Of a DNA stretch of 5,459 nucleotides, positions 1 to 5,202 are shown in pieces. Positions within the stretch are counted from its first letter, which is position 1. Every line of letters begins with the position of its first letter. The position numbers were made by a program, and so were the translations under genes. The DNA is from Opitutaceae bacterium. GTDB taxonomy: Bacteria; Verrucomicrobiota; Verrucomicrobiae; Opitutales; Opitutaceae. The notes under the pieces were generated by a model, which was not told the DNA's origin, searched no databases, and worked only from the letters and a program-made list of their open reading frames with translations. The stretch lies in contig JAISAX010000042.1 in the NCBI GenBank assembly GCA_031266495.1, positions 1 through 5,459 of the forward strand. Direction: 5' to 3'.

Positions 1-787
1 CATCGCGAGTCTGCGGCATACGATCGAGAACGGTTTTGTAAAAAAACGTGTATTCCCCGCGAAAACCGCGGGCGATGGCGTCGCGGGCGAGCGAGGCGTC
101 GGCCTCCAGACCGGCTTGCAGGGAAGCGGCTTCATCGGCGGAGAGCGGCTGCCGGGCGAGCCAGTAAACGGTATCGAGCGCCACCTGCCAGACGCCGGAG
201 GCCTTGATCATGGCGATCACCCCTTCCTGCGCGCGCAGGAAGATGCGGGCGAAGTCGAGATTGTCGTGCGCCAGCGCGAGCGCGCCGGAGCGGTCGCCGG
301 CGGCCCAGGCGCGCCGGGCGAGGTTGGCGCGGATCACGGCGATCTGGTGGAGCGGCGCATGGTCGGGGAAGGGAGTATCGGGACCTTCGGTACGGGGGAG
401 CTGGAACGCCTCGCCATCGCGGATCCCGAATTCGCCGAAGATCGGGCGGACGCCATCCAGCCAAAGGAGGGCGTCGGGGTCGGCGACGGCCGGACGCAGC
501 GGAGAAAGGTGCTCGATGAGCAGGCCCATGACATCACCGCCGCCACCGCCGTTGCCATTGTTGCCACCGTCACCGCCGTTGCCGGGCTGGAGGGCGGGGA
601 AATGCGAACGCCAACGCACGAGAGCATTTTGGGCATCCGGCACTTCGGCTCGCGGGAGAGCAATGTCGTCCGGGACGACAATTTCGGCGGCCCGCAGGGC
701 GGCGGGACGAAGCACGGGGACGAGCGGGAGGAGCGGGAGGAGGACGGTGACGAGGAGTCCGGCAACAGGTCGGCGGGGAGACAGCAT
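1..787 (-). CDS. Uncharacterised, probably exported protein (C-terminus beyond window)
   Basis: An uninterrupted minus-strand frame of 262 codons starts with ATG at 787 and runs off the left edge. Codon third positions are strongly G/C, as in the other genes. The N-terminus looks like a signal peptide or membrane anchor: two arginines at 5-6, a hydrophobic core at about 9-26 rich in Leu and Val, then a small-residue stretch (RPAALRAAE) at about 27-35 where cleavage is plausible. Residues 68-84 form a Gly/Asn linker. The rest (about 87-262) is a soluble, Ala/Leu/Arg-rich, probably helical domain with segments such as ALAHDNLDFARIFLRAQEGV and GVWQVALDTVYWLARQPLS. I do not recognise the family. 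An in-frame ATG ten codons upstream (817) is possible. I prefer 787 because it puts the charged residues directly before the hydrophobic core; neither start has a clear ribosome binding site. The gene is divergent from the purF-like gene. Confidence 0.8.
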   Translation of the reverse strand, partial: MLSPRRPVAGLLVTVLLPLLPLVPVLRPAALRAAEIVVPDDIALPRAEVPDAQNALVRWRSHFPALQPGNGGDGGNNGNGGGGGDVMGLLIEHLSPLRPAVADPDALLWLDGVRPIFGEFGIRDGEAFQLPRTEGPDTPFPDHAPLHQIAVIRANLARRAWAAGDRSGALALAHDNLDFARIFLRAQEGVIAMIKASGVWQVALDTVYWLARQPLSADEAASLQAGLEADASLARDAIARGFRGEYTFFYKTVLDRMPQTRD

Positions 788-875
788 GTGCCCAGCGTAT
801 GCACACCGCCGGCGCATCCGGCGAGCGTCAAGTTGGGCCGGCGCAAGCCGGGACACGCCCCCATTCCCCCGGCGA

Positions 876-894
876 ACCGGGAAACATCCCCGGT
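876..894. repeat. Left bracketing hairpin of the 21-bp array
   Basis: ACCGGG (876-881) and CCCGGT (889-894) form a 6-bp inverted repeat around a 7-base loop, three bases before the first array unit. Its first ten bases, ACCGGGAAAC, recur exactly in the hairpin on the other side of the array. Confidence 0.6.
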
Positions 895-896
895 CC

Positions 897-1050
897 ACGC
901 CAGGACCTCCAGCGTGTACGCCAGAACCTTCAGCGTGTACGCCAGGACCTCCAGCGTGCACGCCAGAACCTTCAGCGTGCACGCCAGAACCTTCAGCGTG
1001 CACGCCAGAACCTTCAGCGTGTACGCCAGAACCTTCAGCGTGCACGCCAG
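897..1050. repeat. Tandem array of seven 21-bp units with internal dyad symmetry
   Basis: Seven complete units start at 897, 918, 939, 960, 981, 1002 and 1023, with a 7-base partial eighth copy to 1050. Each unit begins ACGCCAG, has RACCTY in the middle and ends CAGCGTGY. Where two units join as GCGTGCACGC the junction is a perfect 10-bp palindrome; other junctions read GCGTGTACGC. In the middle of each unit GAA-CC-TTC is symmetric. The first and third units carry GGA-CC-TCC instead, so both arms change together and symmetry is kept. A 21-bp period is two helical turns, which places every copy on the same face of DNA. The array is open in several frames only because 21 is a multiple of three; I do not consider it coding. 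Confidence 0.93.
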
Positions 1051-1064
1051 CCGCGCCCCGGAAC

Positions 1065-1084
1065 ACCGGGAAACGTTACCCGGA
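1065..1084. repeat. Right bracketing hairpin of the 21-bp array
   Basis: CCGGG (1066-1070) and CCCGG (1079-1083) pair around AAACGTTA. The ACCGGGAAAC at 1065-1074 is a direct repeat of 876-885, so the 21-bp array sits between two related hairpins. Confidence 0.6.
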
Positions 1085-1191
1085 ACCTGTTTTTTCAAAA
1101 GCCTTGACCGCCCCCCTCTTCGCATCGTCATCGTTGGCCTTTTTCAGCGAACCGCGAACCGCGAACCCGACCCTGAACACAGCCTGAACCG

Positions 1192-3141
1192 ATGAGCGAC
1201 AACATCACCCACGAATGCGGCATTGCCCTGGTGCGGCTCCTCAAGCCGCTCTCTTACTACCAGCAAAAATACGGCACGCCCTTGTGGGGGTTCACCAAGC
1301 TATTCCTGCTGATGGAAAAGCAGCACAACCGCGGTCAGGACGGCGCCGGCGTCGCCTGCGTGAAAATGGGCGTGCCCCCGGGCGACCCCTTCATGTTCCG
1401 CGAGCGCTGCGTGAAAGCCAACCCCCTCGACAAGATTTTCAAGACGCTCCTCGGCCAGTACAACAAAAAGGTCGCCGACGGCACCATCCACCCCGAGTTT
1501 ACCGACACGGTGAGGACGCATTTCGACTTCGGCGGCGAACTCCTCATGGGCCACCTCCGCTACGGCACGAGCGGCGGTTACAACCTCTCCGCCTGCCACC
1601 CCTTTTTCCGCCGCAGCCCCTGGCCCACGCGCAACCTCGCGCTGTGCGGCAACTTCAACATGACCAACACCGCGGAGCTCAACGACAGCCTCATCAAGAT
1701 GGGGCAGCACCCGATCTTCGCGACCGACACCCAGGCCCTCCTCGAAAAAATCGGCTTCTACCTCGACGAAGAGCACGTGGACCTCTACCGCGCCCTCCGC
1801 GACCAGGGCCTGCCCGGCGAGGAAATCTCCCGCCGCATCAGCGACGAACTCGACCTGGCCCGTGTCATCACCCGCTCCTCGGCCAGCCGGGACGCCAGCC
1901 GGGATGGCGGGTGGGATGGCGGGTGGGATGGAGGATTTGCCCTCTGCGGACTCATCGGCAACGGCGACGCCTTCGTGGCCCGCGACCCCTCGGCCATCCG
2001 CCCCGCGTGGTATTTCCGGAACGACGAAGTCATCGCCTTCGCCTCCGAACGCGCCCCCCTCATGACGGTGTTCGACATCGGCGACGCCGCCGACGTGCAC
2101 GAAGTGTCGCCCGGCCACGTCATGGTCATCAAGCGCAACGGCACGCTAACCTCCACACCATTTCTTGAGCCACTGCCGCGCGCCTCGTGCTCCTTCGAAC
2201 GCATCTACTTTTCCCGAGGCAACGACCTCGAAATCTACGAAGAAAGAAAAGCCCTCGGCGGCCGTCTCGCCGACCAGGTGCTCGCCTCCGTCAACCACGA
2301 ATGGGGCAACACGGTTTTCGGTTACGTGCCCAACACCGCCGAAGTCGCTTACTACGGCCTGCTCCACGCCCTGCGCGAACGCCGCCGCGACATCGTCAAA
2401 AAAACCATCCTCGAAGCCGTCCGGGAAAACACGCTCACCGAAGACCTCCTTGACGACCTCATCCTCCGCAACTGGCCGCACGGCGAGAAAGTCGTCTCCA
2501 AGGACATCAAGATCCGCACCTTCATCGGCCAGGAAGGCATGCGCAACCACCTCGCGAGCCACGCCTATGACATCACCTACGGCTCGCTCCGGCCCGGCAA
2601 GGACAACCTCGTGTGTGTGGACGATTCCATCGTACGCGGCACCACCCTGCGCCGCTCCATCCTGCGAATCCTCTCGCGCCTCAACCCCAAAAAAATCATC
2701 ATAGCCTCGACCGCGCCGCAGATCCGCTACCCCGACTGCTACGGCATCGACATGTCGGAGATCGGCAAATTTGTGGCCTTCGAGGCGGCCGTTGCCCTCT
2801 TGAAAGAGCGCGGCAAGGGCGACCTGTTGCAGGACGTTTACACACTCTGCCGCGAAGCGCTGAGGACCGGCGAGCCGGTCAACCACGTCCGCAAGATTTA
2901 CGAACCCTTTTCGACGGAAGAGATCTCCGCGAAAATCACCGAACTGGTGCGCCCCCGCGGCATCGAATGGACAGGCGAATTCCGGATCATATTCCAGACC
3001 ATTGAAAACCTGCACGCCGCGGTGCCGAACCATCCGGGCGACTGGTATTTCTCGGGAAAATACCCGACACCGGGCGGCTTCCATGTCGTGAACCAAGCGT
3101 ACCTGAACTACTACGAAAAGAGCCAAGGGCGCAGTTACTGA
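1192..3141 (+). CDS. purF: Amidophosphoribosyltransferase, long Bacteroidetes/Verrucomicrobia-type PurF
   Basis: This cytoplasmic enzyme should make 5-phosphoribosylamine from PRPP and glutamine, the first committed step of purine synthesis. The N-terminal half is a class II (Ntn-type) glutaminase. MSDNITHE would be a propeptide removed to expose catalytic Cys9 in HECGIAL. RGQDGAGVA (47-55), RYGTSG (123-128), CGNFN (152-156) and TDTQALL (178-184) match the glutamine-binding and oxyanion-hole segments of PurF. GLIGNGDAFVARDPSAIRP (253-271) ends this domain. The C-terminal half is a phosphoribosyltransferase fold: IRTFIGQEGMR (441-451), the PRPP-binding loop VCVDDSIVRGTT (474-485) and the IRYPDCYGIDM region (511-521). 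At 649 residues it is much longer than classical PurF (roughly 470-510); the extra length lies in loops and a C-terminal extension. The start is fixed by the position of the nucleophile cysteine. Oddity: a 12-bp tandem expansion at residues 231-246. A paralogous role cannot be excluded if the genome also has a classical purF. Confidence 0.95.
   Translation: MSDNITHECGIALVRLLKPLSYYQQKYGTPLWGFTKLFLLMEKQHNRGQDGAGVACVKMGVPPGDPFMFRERCVKANPLDKIFKTLLGQYNKKVADGTIHPEFTDTVRTHFDFGGELLMGHLRYGTSGGYNLSACHPFFRRSPWPTRNLALCGNFNMTNTAELNDSLIKMGQHPIFATDTQALLEKIGFYLDEEHVDLYRALRDQGLPGEEISRRISDELDLARVITRSSASRDASRDGGWDGGWDGGFALCGLIGNGDAFVARDPSAIRPAWYFRNDEVIAFASERAPLMTVFDIGDAADVHEVSPGHVMVIKRNGTLTSTPFLEPLPRASCSFERIYFSRGNDLEIYEERKALGGRLADQVLASVNHEWGNTVFGYVPNTAEVAYYGLLHALRERRRDIVKKTILEAVRENTLTEDLLDDLILRNWPHGEKVVSKDIKIRTFIGQEGMRNHLASHAYDITYGSLRPGKDNLVCVDDSIVRGTTLRRSILRILSRLNPKKIIIASTAPQIRYPDCYGIDMSEIGKFVAFEAAVALLKERGKGDLLQDVYTLCREALRTGEPVNHVRKIYEPFSTEEISAKITELVRPRGIEWTGEFRIIFQTIENLHAAVPNHPGDWYFSGKYPTPGGFHVVNQAYLNYYEKSQGRSY
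1882..1929 (+). repeat. In-frame 12-bp tandem duplications inside purF
   Basis: Four consecutive 12-mers are two near-identical GCCAGCCGGGAY units followed by two identical GGCGGGTGGGAT units. They encode ASRD-ASRD-GGWD-GGWD (residues 231-246), followed by GGF. As I remember related long PurF proteins, they carry a single WDGG(F/Y) at this place, so this looks like slippage growth in a surface loop just before the conserved GLIGNGDAF strand. The reading frame is preserved. Confidence 0.85.
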
Positions 3142-3176
3142 CTGAAGTTACGCGGGCCGACCGAAGATGACAAGAA

Positions 3177-3212
3177 GCCGACAGGAGAGGGAAAAACCAA
3201 CAACCTGTCGGC
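3177..3212. repeat. 9-bp GC-rich inverted repeat downstream of purF
   Basis: GCCGACAGG (3177-3185) and CCTGTCGGC (3204-3212) are perfect complements around an 18-base A-rich loop, 35 bases after the purF stop. No T-run follows, so it is not a standard intrinsic terminator. It could slow or end purF transcription, or be structure belonging to the left end of the IS110 remnant that follows. Confidence 0.6.
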
Positions 3213-3321
3213 GTATGACGATTAAGAACAACAAAAGAACAGAGAAAGAAACAACGGACCAAGGCAAGCGCCGGACGGTTCATGCGCAGGCCCAGACAAG
3301 AGGTAAAGCCGGAGAGTGCGC

Positions 3322-3329
3322 GGGAGGGG
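3322..3329 (+). promoter_or_regulatory. Shine-Dalgarno that sets the transposase-remnant start
   Basis: GGGAGGGG lies 8 bases before the GTG at 3338. It favours that GTG over in-frame ATGs further upstream (3167, 3215), which would add a basic, low-complexity leader not typical of IS110 transposases. It is unusual here because purF and coaD have no such site. Confidence 0.5.
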
Positions 3330-3337
3330 ACGGGCAA

Positions 3338-3596
3338 GTGAAGCAAGTGCTGCTGGGGATAGACCTGCACAAGGAGACAGCGGTGGTGACGATGCAGCCA
3401 ACCGGGTGGTGCGGCAGCTGCTGATCGAGGCGGCATGGCGGCTGGTGCGTTATCAACCCGATTACCCGCCGGTCAAAAAGTTCCTCGCCGCCGCCAACGG
3501 GTCGCGCAAACGCCGGCGCGCCATCTGGCCATTGACCTGTGGCGACTGGCCACCGGACGCGCCACCGCCGAAAAACCCGGCCTGAAAACCGCCTGA
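3338..3596 (+). pseudogene. IS110-family transposase remnant, internally deleted and frameshifted
   Basis: The first frame (GTG at 3338) reads VKQVLLGIDLHKETAVVTMQ, a typical IS110-family start with the first catalytic aspartate (D9) of the DEDD RuvC-like domain. After about 20 codons the sequence jumps, in another frame, to NRVVRQLLIEAAWRLVRYQP at about 3392-3450, the C-terminal tail of the same family. That frame continues to GSRKRRRAI, and at about 3520 a second frame change gives AIDLWRLATGRATAEKPG, ending at TGA 3594-3596. Known IS110 transposases have roughly 300-420 residues, so about 250 or more residues, including the other catalytic residues and most of the Tnp_20 domain, are gone. 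The product cannot be active. Two separate frame breaks point to old decay. IS110 elements lack long terminal inverted repeats, so element boundaries cannot be placed. Confidence 0.85.
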
Positions 3597-3637
3597 TCCC
3601 CCCCAGCCTGCCTCCACTTGAAAATGGACCCGTAAAA

Positions 3638-3664
3638 CTCTCTCTCACCCCCCCCCCCCCCCCC
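3638..3664. repeat. CT run followed by 17-nt homopolymer C tract
   Basis: CTCTCTCTC (3638-3646) is followed by A and then 17 consecutive C (3648-3664). Tracts of this length are prone to slippage in replication and to sequencing length errors. No gene reads through it, so it is not a contingency tract for a visible coding sequence. Confidence 0.95.
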
Positions 3665-3730
3665 GTTCTTTGAACTTCGTTTCCACGAACACACTTTGGC
3701 GTTTTCCGGCGCGTGCACGGCCCTGTGGCT

Positions 3731-3749
3731 GAGGTCTTGGAAAGACCTC
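3731..3749. repeat. 8-bp perfect hairpin GAGGTCTT/AAGACCTC
   Basis: GAGGTCTT (3731-3738) and AAGACCTC (3742-3749) are separated by GGA. The stem is stable, but no T-run follows on either strand, so a terminator is unlikely. It is probably a small dispersed palindrome; its role is unknown. Confidence 0.6.
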
Positions 3750-3787
3750 GTTGCGTAGATGGTGCCGCTCGGAAGCGCCTCCCTTTG

Positions 3788-3800
3788 CCGCGTTACGCGG
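3788..3800 (+). repeat. Short CCGCG-TTA-CGCGG hairpin before an AT-rich stretch
   Basis: A perfect 5-bp GC stem with a TTA loop is followed on the plus strand by ATTAAATACTTATATA. It could act as a weak transcription stop for rightward transcripts, but the U-tract is interrupted, so the call is only a hairpin. Confidence 0.4.
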
Positions 3801-3852
3801 ATTAAATACTTATATATATTTCCCCCCTTGACTTCCCCGGCTTCATGGCAGC

Positions 3853-3944
3853 CACAGACCTCTGTGCTCCAAAGGAACCGTACAAAAATAACCAGTTCAA
3901 TTTTGACACAGAGGACACAGAGCTATGACACAGAGTTCACAGAG
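3853..3944. repeat. CACAGAG direct-repeat cluster with an inverted partner
   Basis: CACAGA-CC-TCTGTG (3853-3866) is a perfect inverted repeat. Downstream, ACACAGAG occurs at 3906-3913, 3915-3922 and 3928-3935, and TCACAGAG at 3937-3944. The left CTCTGTG is the reverse complement of the right-hand copies, so the two sides can fold on each other. Runs of ACACAGAG(G) with inverted partners are, from memory, frequent intergenic elements in Verrucomicrobia and Planctomycetes. Confidence 0.75.
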
Positions 3945-4026
3945 GCGTGGTTTGATAAATTCAGGGTTCATCTGTTTTCGTTACGGATTGGTTTTTAATA
4001 AAATATGATAAATGCAAAGAGACCTG

Positions 4027-4061
4027 AAAAGTCGTTTTTTTGGGGGGTACTTCCGACTTTT
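4027..4061 (-). terminator. Possible weak terminator behind coaD
   Basis: AAAAGTCG (4027-4034) and CGACTTTT (4054-4061) form an 8-bp perfect inverted repeat around a 19-base loop made mostly of T7 and G6. It begins 16 bases past the coaD stop on the minus strand, and the distal arm there ends in TTTT. The long loop and short T-run make it a poor intrinsic terminator, but no other candidate is nearby. Confidence 0.35.
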
Positions 4062-4077
4062 GACCTTTGACTGATCA

Positions 4078-4557
4078 CTAGACTGCGTAGGCGGTGCGCA
4101 GACCTTCGGCGACATCGGGCGGCACGAAGTGGCTGACGTCGCCGCCGTAGCGGGCCACCTGCTTGACGAGCGACGAACTGGTAAAACTGTACGCTCCGCG
4201 CGGCATCACGAAAAAGGTCTCCACGCCCGGTTCGAGGTGCCGGTTCATCAGCGCCATGTTGAACTCGAACTCGAAATCCGAAAGCGCCCGCAGTCCGCGG
4301 ATGATCGCGCAGGCTTTCTGCTCGCGGGCGAAATCCACCAGCAGGCCGTGAAAGATCGCCGTGGTGACGCTGGGGAATTGCGTGGTGCTGGCCTTCAGGA
4401 AATTCAACCGCTGCTCTGCGGTGAACAGCGGGGCCTTGGCCGAGTTGTCCGCAATGGCGATCGTGACCCGGTCAAAAATCCGCGTGGCGCGGGAGAGAAC
4501 GTCGAGATGACCGTAGGTGACCGGATCGAATGTTCCGGGGTAAATGCAGTGTCGCAT
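4078..4557 (-). CDS. coaD: Phosphopantetheine adenylyltransferase
   Basis: CoaD transfers AMP from ATP to 4'-phosphopantetheine, giving dephospho-CoA and pyrophosphate, the penultimate step of CoA synthesis in the cytoplasm. The 159-residue length is normal for the family (about 155-165). The nucleotidyltransferase motif YPGTFDPVTYGHLD (6-19) includes T9 and the catalytic H17 of the TxGH box. K41, R87 in IIRGLRALSDFEFEFNMALM (85-104), and the FTSSSLVKQVA segment (125-135) fit the pantetheine- and ATP-binding parts of the E. coli enzyme. The ATG at 4557 is chosen because it places the GTFDP motif a few residues from the N-terminus, as in the family. The frame remains open upstream to 4767 but there crosses repeats and is not coding. 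There is no clear Shine-Dalgarno sequence. It has no adjacent gene to form an operon here. Confidence 0.97.
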   Translation of the reverse strand: MRHCIYPGTFDPVTYGHLDVLSRATRIFDRVTIAIADNSAKAPLFTAEQRLNFLKASTTQFPSVTTAIFHGLLVDFAREQKACAIIRGLRALSDFEFEFNMALMNRHLEPGVETFFVMPRGAYSFTSSSLVKQVARYGGDVSHFVPPDVAEGLRTAYAV

Positions 4558-4593
4558 ATGGATGAGAGACGGAAATTGAGTCGGGAGCATGCC

Positions 4594-4617
4594 CACGAAA
4601 CACACGAAAAGGCACGA
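4594..4617. repeat. CACGAAA short direct repeats upstream of coaD
   Basis: CACGAAA occurs at 4594-4600 and 4603-4609, and CACGA at 4613-4617, with a 9-10 base period. This resembles short CACGAAA repeat runs I recall in Verrucomicrobia and Planctomycetes. It lies 37-60 bases upstream of the coaD start, where a promoter would be expected. Confidence 0.55.
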
Positions 4618-4621
4618 TGAA

Positions 4622-4650
4622 AGTGGCGCGGGCGTCGCGCCCGCGCCACT
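4622..4650. repeat. REP-like 13-bp GC-rich palindrome
   Basis: AGTGGCGCGGGCG (4622-4634) and CGCCCGCGCCACT (4638-4650) are perfectly complementary around TCG. One minus-strand frame reads EWRGRDARAT, a phrase I recall from many spurious protein predictions in Verrucomicrobia, which suggests a dispersed REP-type element. It directly follows the CACGAAA repeats upstream of coaD. It could affect coaD mRNA if transcription begins above it, or be a neutral repeat. Confidence 0.8.
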
Positions 4651-4977
4651 CCGAGGAAAACCACCTACAAGCCAACCATAAGCGCGGCGTGCCAAGTTGC
4701 ATGAAAGGACAACAAGAACGGTGCTTTTCAGAGAATTTGCACGATGAGACAGCTTCTCGGCTAACAACCCCGTATTTTAGCGAAGTCCTCGCGCAGCGAA
4801 GAGCATCCCCCGCCCGGCCATCGTTTCAGGCACTCGAAGCGCGTGGGTTCATGCTCTGGGGATGCTGTTTTCGCAGGCGTTATCTTCAAATAACGGTAAA
4901 ACTTTGCCTACGTCTGACTGGAACATCCCAATGACGTGCCCACCTCGTGCCACTTGTCCCAGGTTAACCATTCATAC
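4651..4977. other. Gene-free region between the REP hairpin and the 244-bp element
   Basis: No convincing gene was found in these 327 bases. A 105-codon plus-strand frame (4617-4934) begins inside the REP hairpin and has no family resemblance. The region holds one inverted repeat (4796-4874) and ATAACGGTAAA at 4890-4900, which recurs at 5321-5331 on the far side of the 244-bp element. Confidence 0.6.
4796..4874. repeat. Interrupted inverted repeat with 9-bp perfect core
   Basis: AGCATCCCC (4802-4810) pairs with GGGGATGCT (4858-4866) across 47 bases. The match resumes outward as GCGAA (4796-4800) with TTCGC (4870-4874) after a two-base length difference. Its role is unknown; the spacer is GC-rich and has no recognisable gene. 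Confidence 0.5.
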
Positions 4978-4998
4978 TAAGGCACCGTAAGAAAATAA

Positions 4999-5088
4999 CT
5001 AGTACCCCATAACGCTCGAAGTTTCGCATCTACTCCGAATGAGCACGGAGGAAAGGTATCCGAAAAAATCGAGGTTATGGGGTACTAG
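4999..5088. repeat. Arm 1 of the 244-bp element: long hairpin
   Basis: CTAGTACCCCATAAC (4999-5013) pairs perfectly with 5074-5088. After one bulged G, CTCGA (5015-5019) pairs with TCGAG (5069-5073). Further in, TTTCG (5022-5026) pairs with CGAAA (5061-5065) and CTCCG (5033-5037) with CGGAG (5046-5050) around an 8-base loop. The outer 20 bp of stem are almost unbroken. The arm starts at the base after the left terminal repeat. Confidence 0.85.
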
Positions 5089-5202
5089 AGCGAATCTGCT
5101 TGGTTTTGAAAAGGAAGCCAGCGTCGCTGCCCCGGTCATTTACCTCGGTAAACTCCCGTGTCAACTCCTTGGCTCTCTCTTCAATCCCGGCGCATCTTCG
5201 CT
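5089..5202. repeat. Arm 2 of the 244-bp element: branched hairpin
   Basis: AGCGAA (5089-5094) pairs with TTCGCT (5197-5202), with three more pairs after a two-base mismatch. TTGAAAAGGAAGCCA (5106-5120) opposes 5170-5184 with 12 of 15 Watson-Crick pairs and one possible G-U. Inside are the palindromes CAGCG-T-CGCTG (5119-5129) and TTTACC-TC-GGTAAA (5139-5152). The first of these overlaps the 5106-5120 stem by two bases, so they cannot both form fully. It is less regular than arm 1. Confidence 0.6.

Larger units (their letters stand above)
788..1191. promoter_or_regulatory. Divergent intergenic region between the exported-protein gene and purF
   Basis: This 404-bp gap must hold the promoters of both divergent genes. 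It contains a small CCGGC-GCAA-GCCGG hairpin (838-851), a tandem 21-bp array with bracketing hairpins, and three direct copies of GCGAACC at 1147-1167 just before purF. A TTGACC at 1104-1109 could be a -35 box for purF, but no good -10 box follows at the usual distance, so no promoter is called. Neither start codon has a purine-rich Shine-Dalgarno sequence; purF is preceded by CCTGAACCG. No riboswitch-like structure was recognised. Confidence 0.5.
3597..4077. other. Gene-free region with several small repeats
   Basis: No believable gene lies in these 481 bases. In order they hold a CT run and a 17-base C tract, two small hairpins, an AT-rich segment (3801-3830), a cluster of CACAGAG repeats, and an 8-bp inverted repeat close to the end of coaD. 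A 79-codon frame at 3759-3998 crosses the CACAGAG repeats and looks spurious. Base composition changes from GC-rich to AT-rich around 3800, unlike the flanking genes. Confidence 0.7.

Noticed and set aside
897..1050. CRISPR array
   Set aside because: The 21-bp units are contiguous with no spacers, and no cas gene is present.
799..1107. Heptad-repeat small protein (QNLQRAR repeats, 102 codons)
   Set aside because: The repeat is open in several frames because 21 is divisible by three. There is no ribosome binding site or conserved non-repeat domain.
1104..1134. Sigma-70 promoter for purF
   Set aside because: TTGACC is acceptable as a -35, but only CATCGT-type sequence is found near the -10 position.
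116..1195. Long plus-strand frames (359 and 327 codons) across 116-1195
   Set aside because: They lie antisense to the minus-strand gene, which has better codon use and a signal peptide, and then run through the 21-bp array. They are shadows of GC-rich sequence.
1300..3126. Antisense frames of 272 and 326 codons opposite purF
   Set aside because: They mirror the codon bias of purF, whose motifs are unmistakable; their sequences resemble nothing.
3177..3212. Intrinsic terminator of purF
   Set aside because: The stem is strong, but no T-run follows and the loop is 18 bases; it is listed only as an inverted repeat.
3759..3998. 79-codon plus-strand frame
   Set aside because: It contains hairpins and CACAGAG repeats, has poor codon use for this genome and no recognisable domain.
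4558..4767. N-terminal extension of coaD to 4767
   Set aside because: It would cross the REP palindrome and CACGAAA repeats and place the GTFDP motif far from the N-terminus, unlike the family.
4750..4885. Integron attC site (GGCTAAC ... GCGTTAT)
   Set aside because: The core sites do not fit RYYYAAC/GTTRRRY, the inner stems do not align with L boxes, and no cassette gene or integrase is seen.
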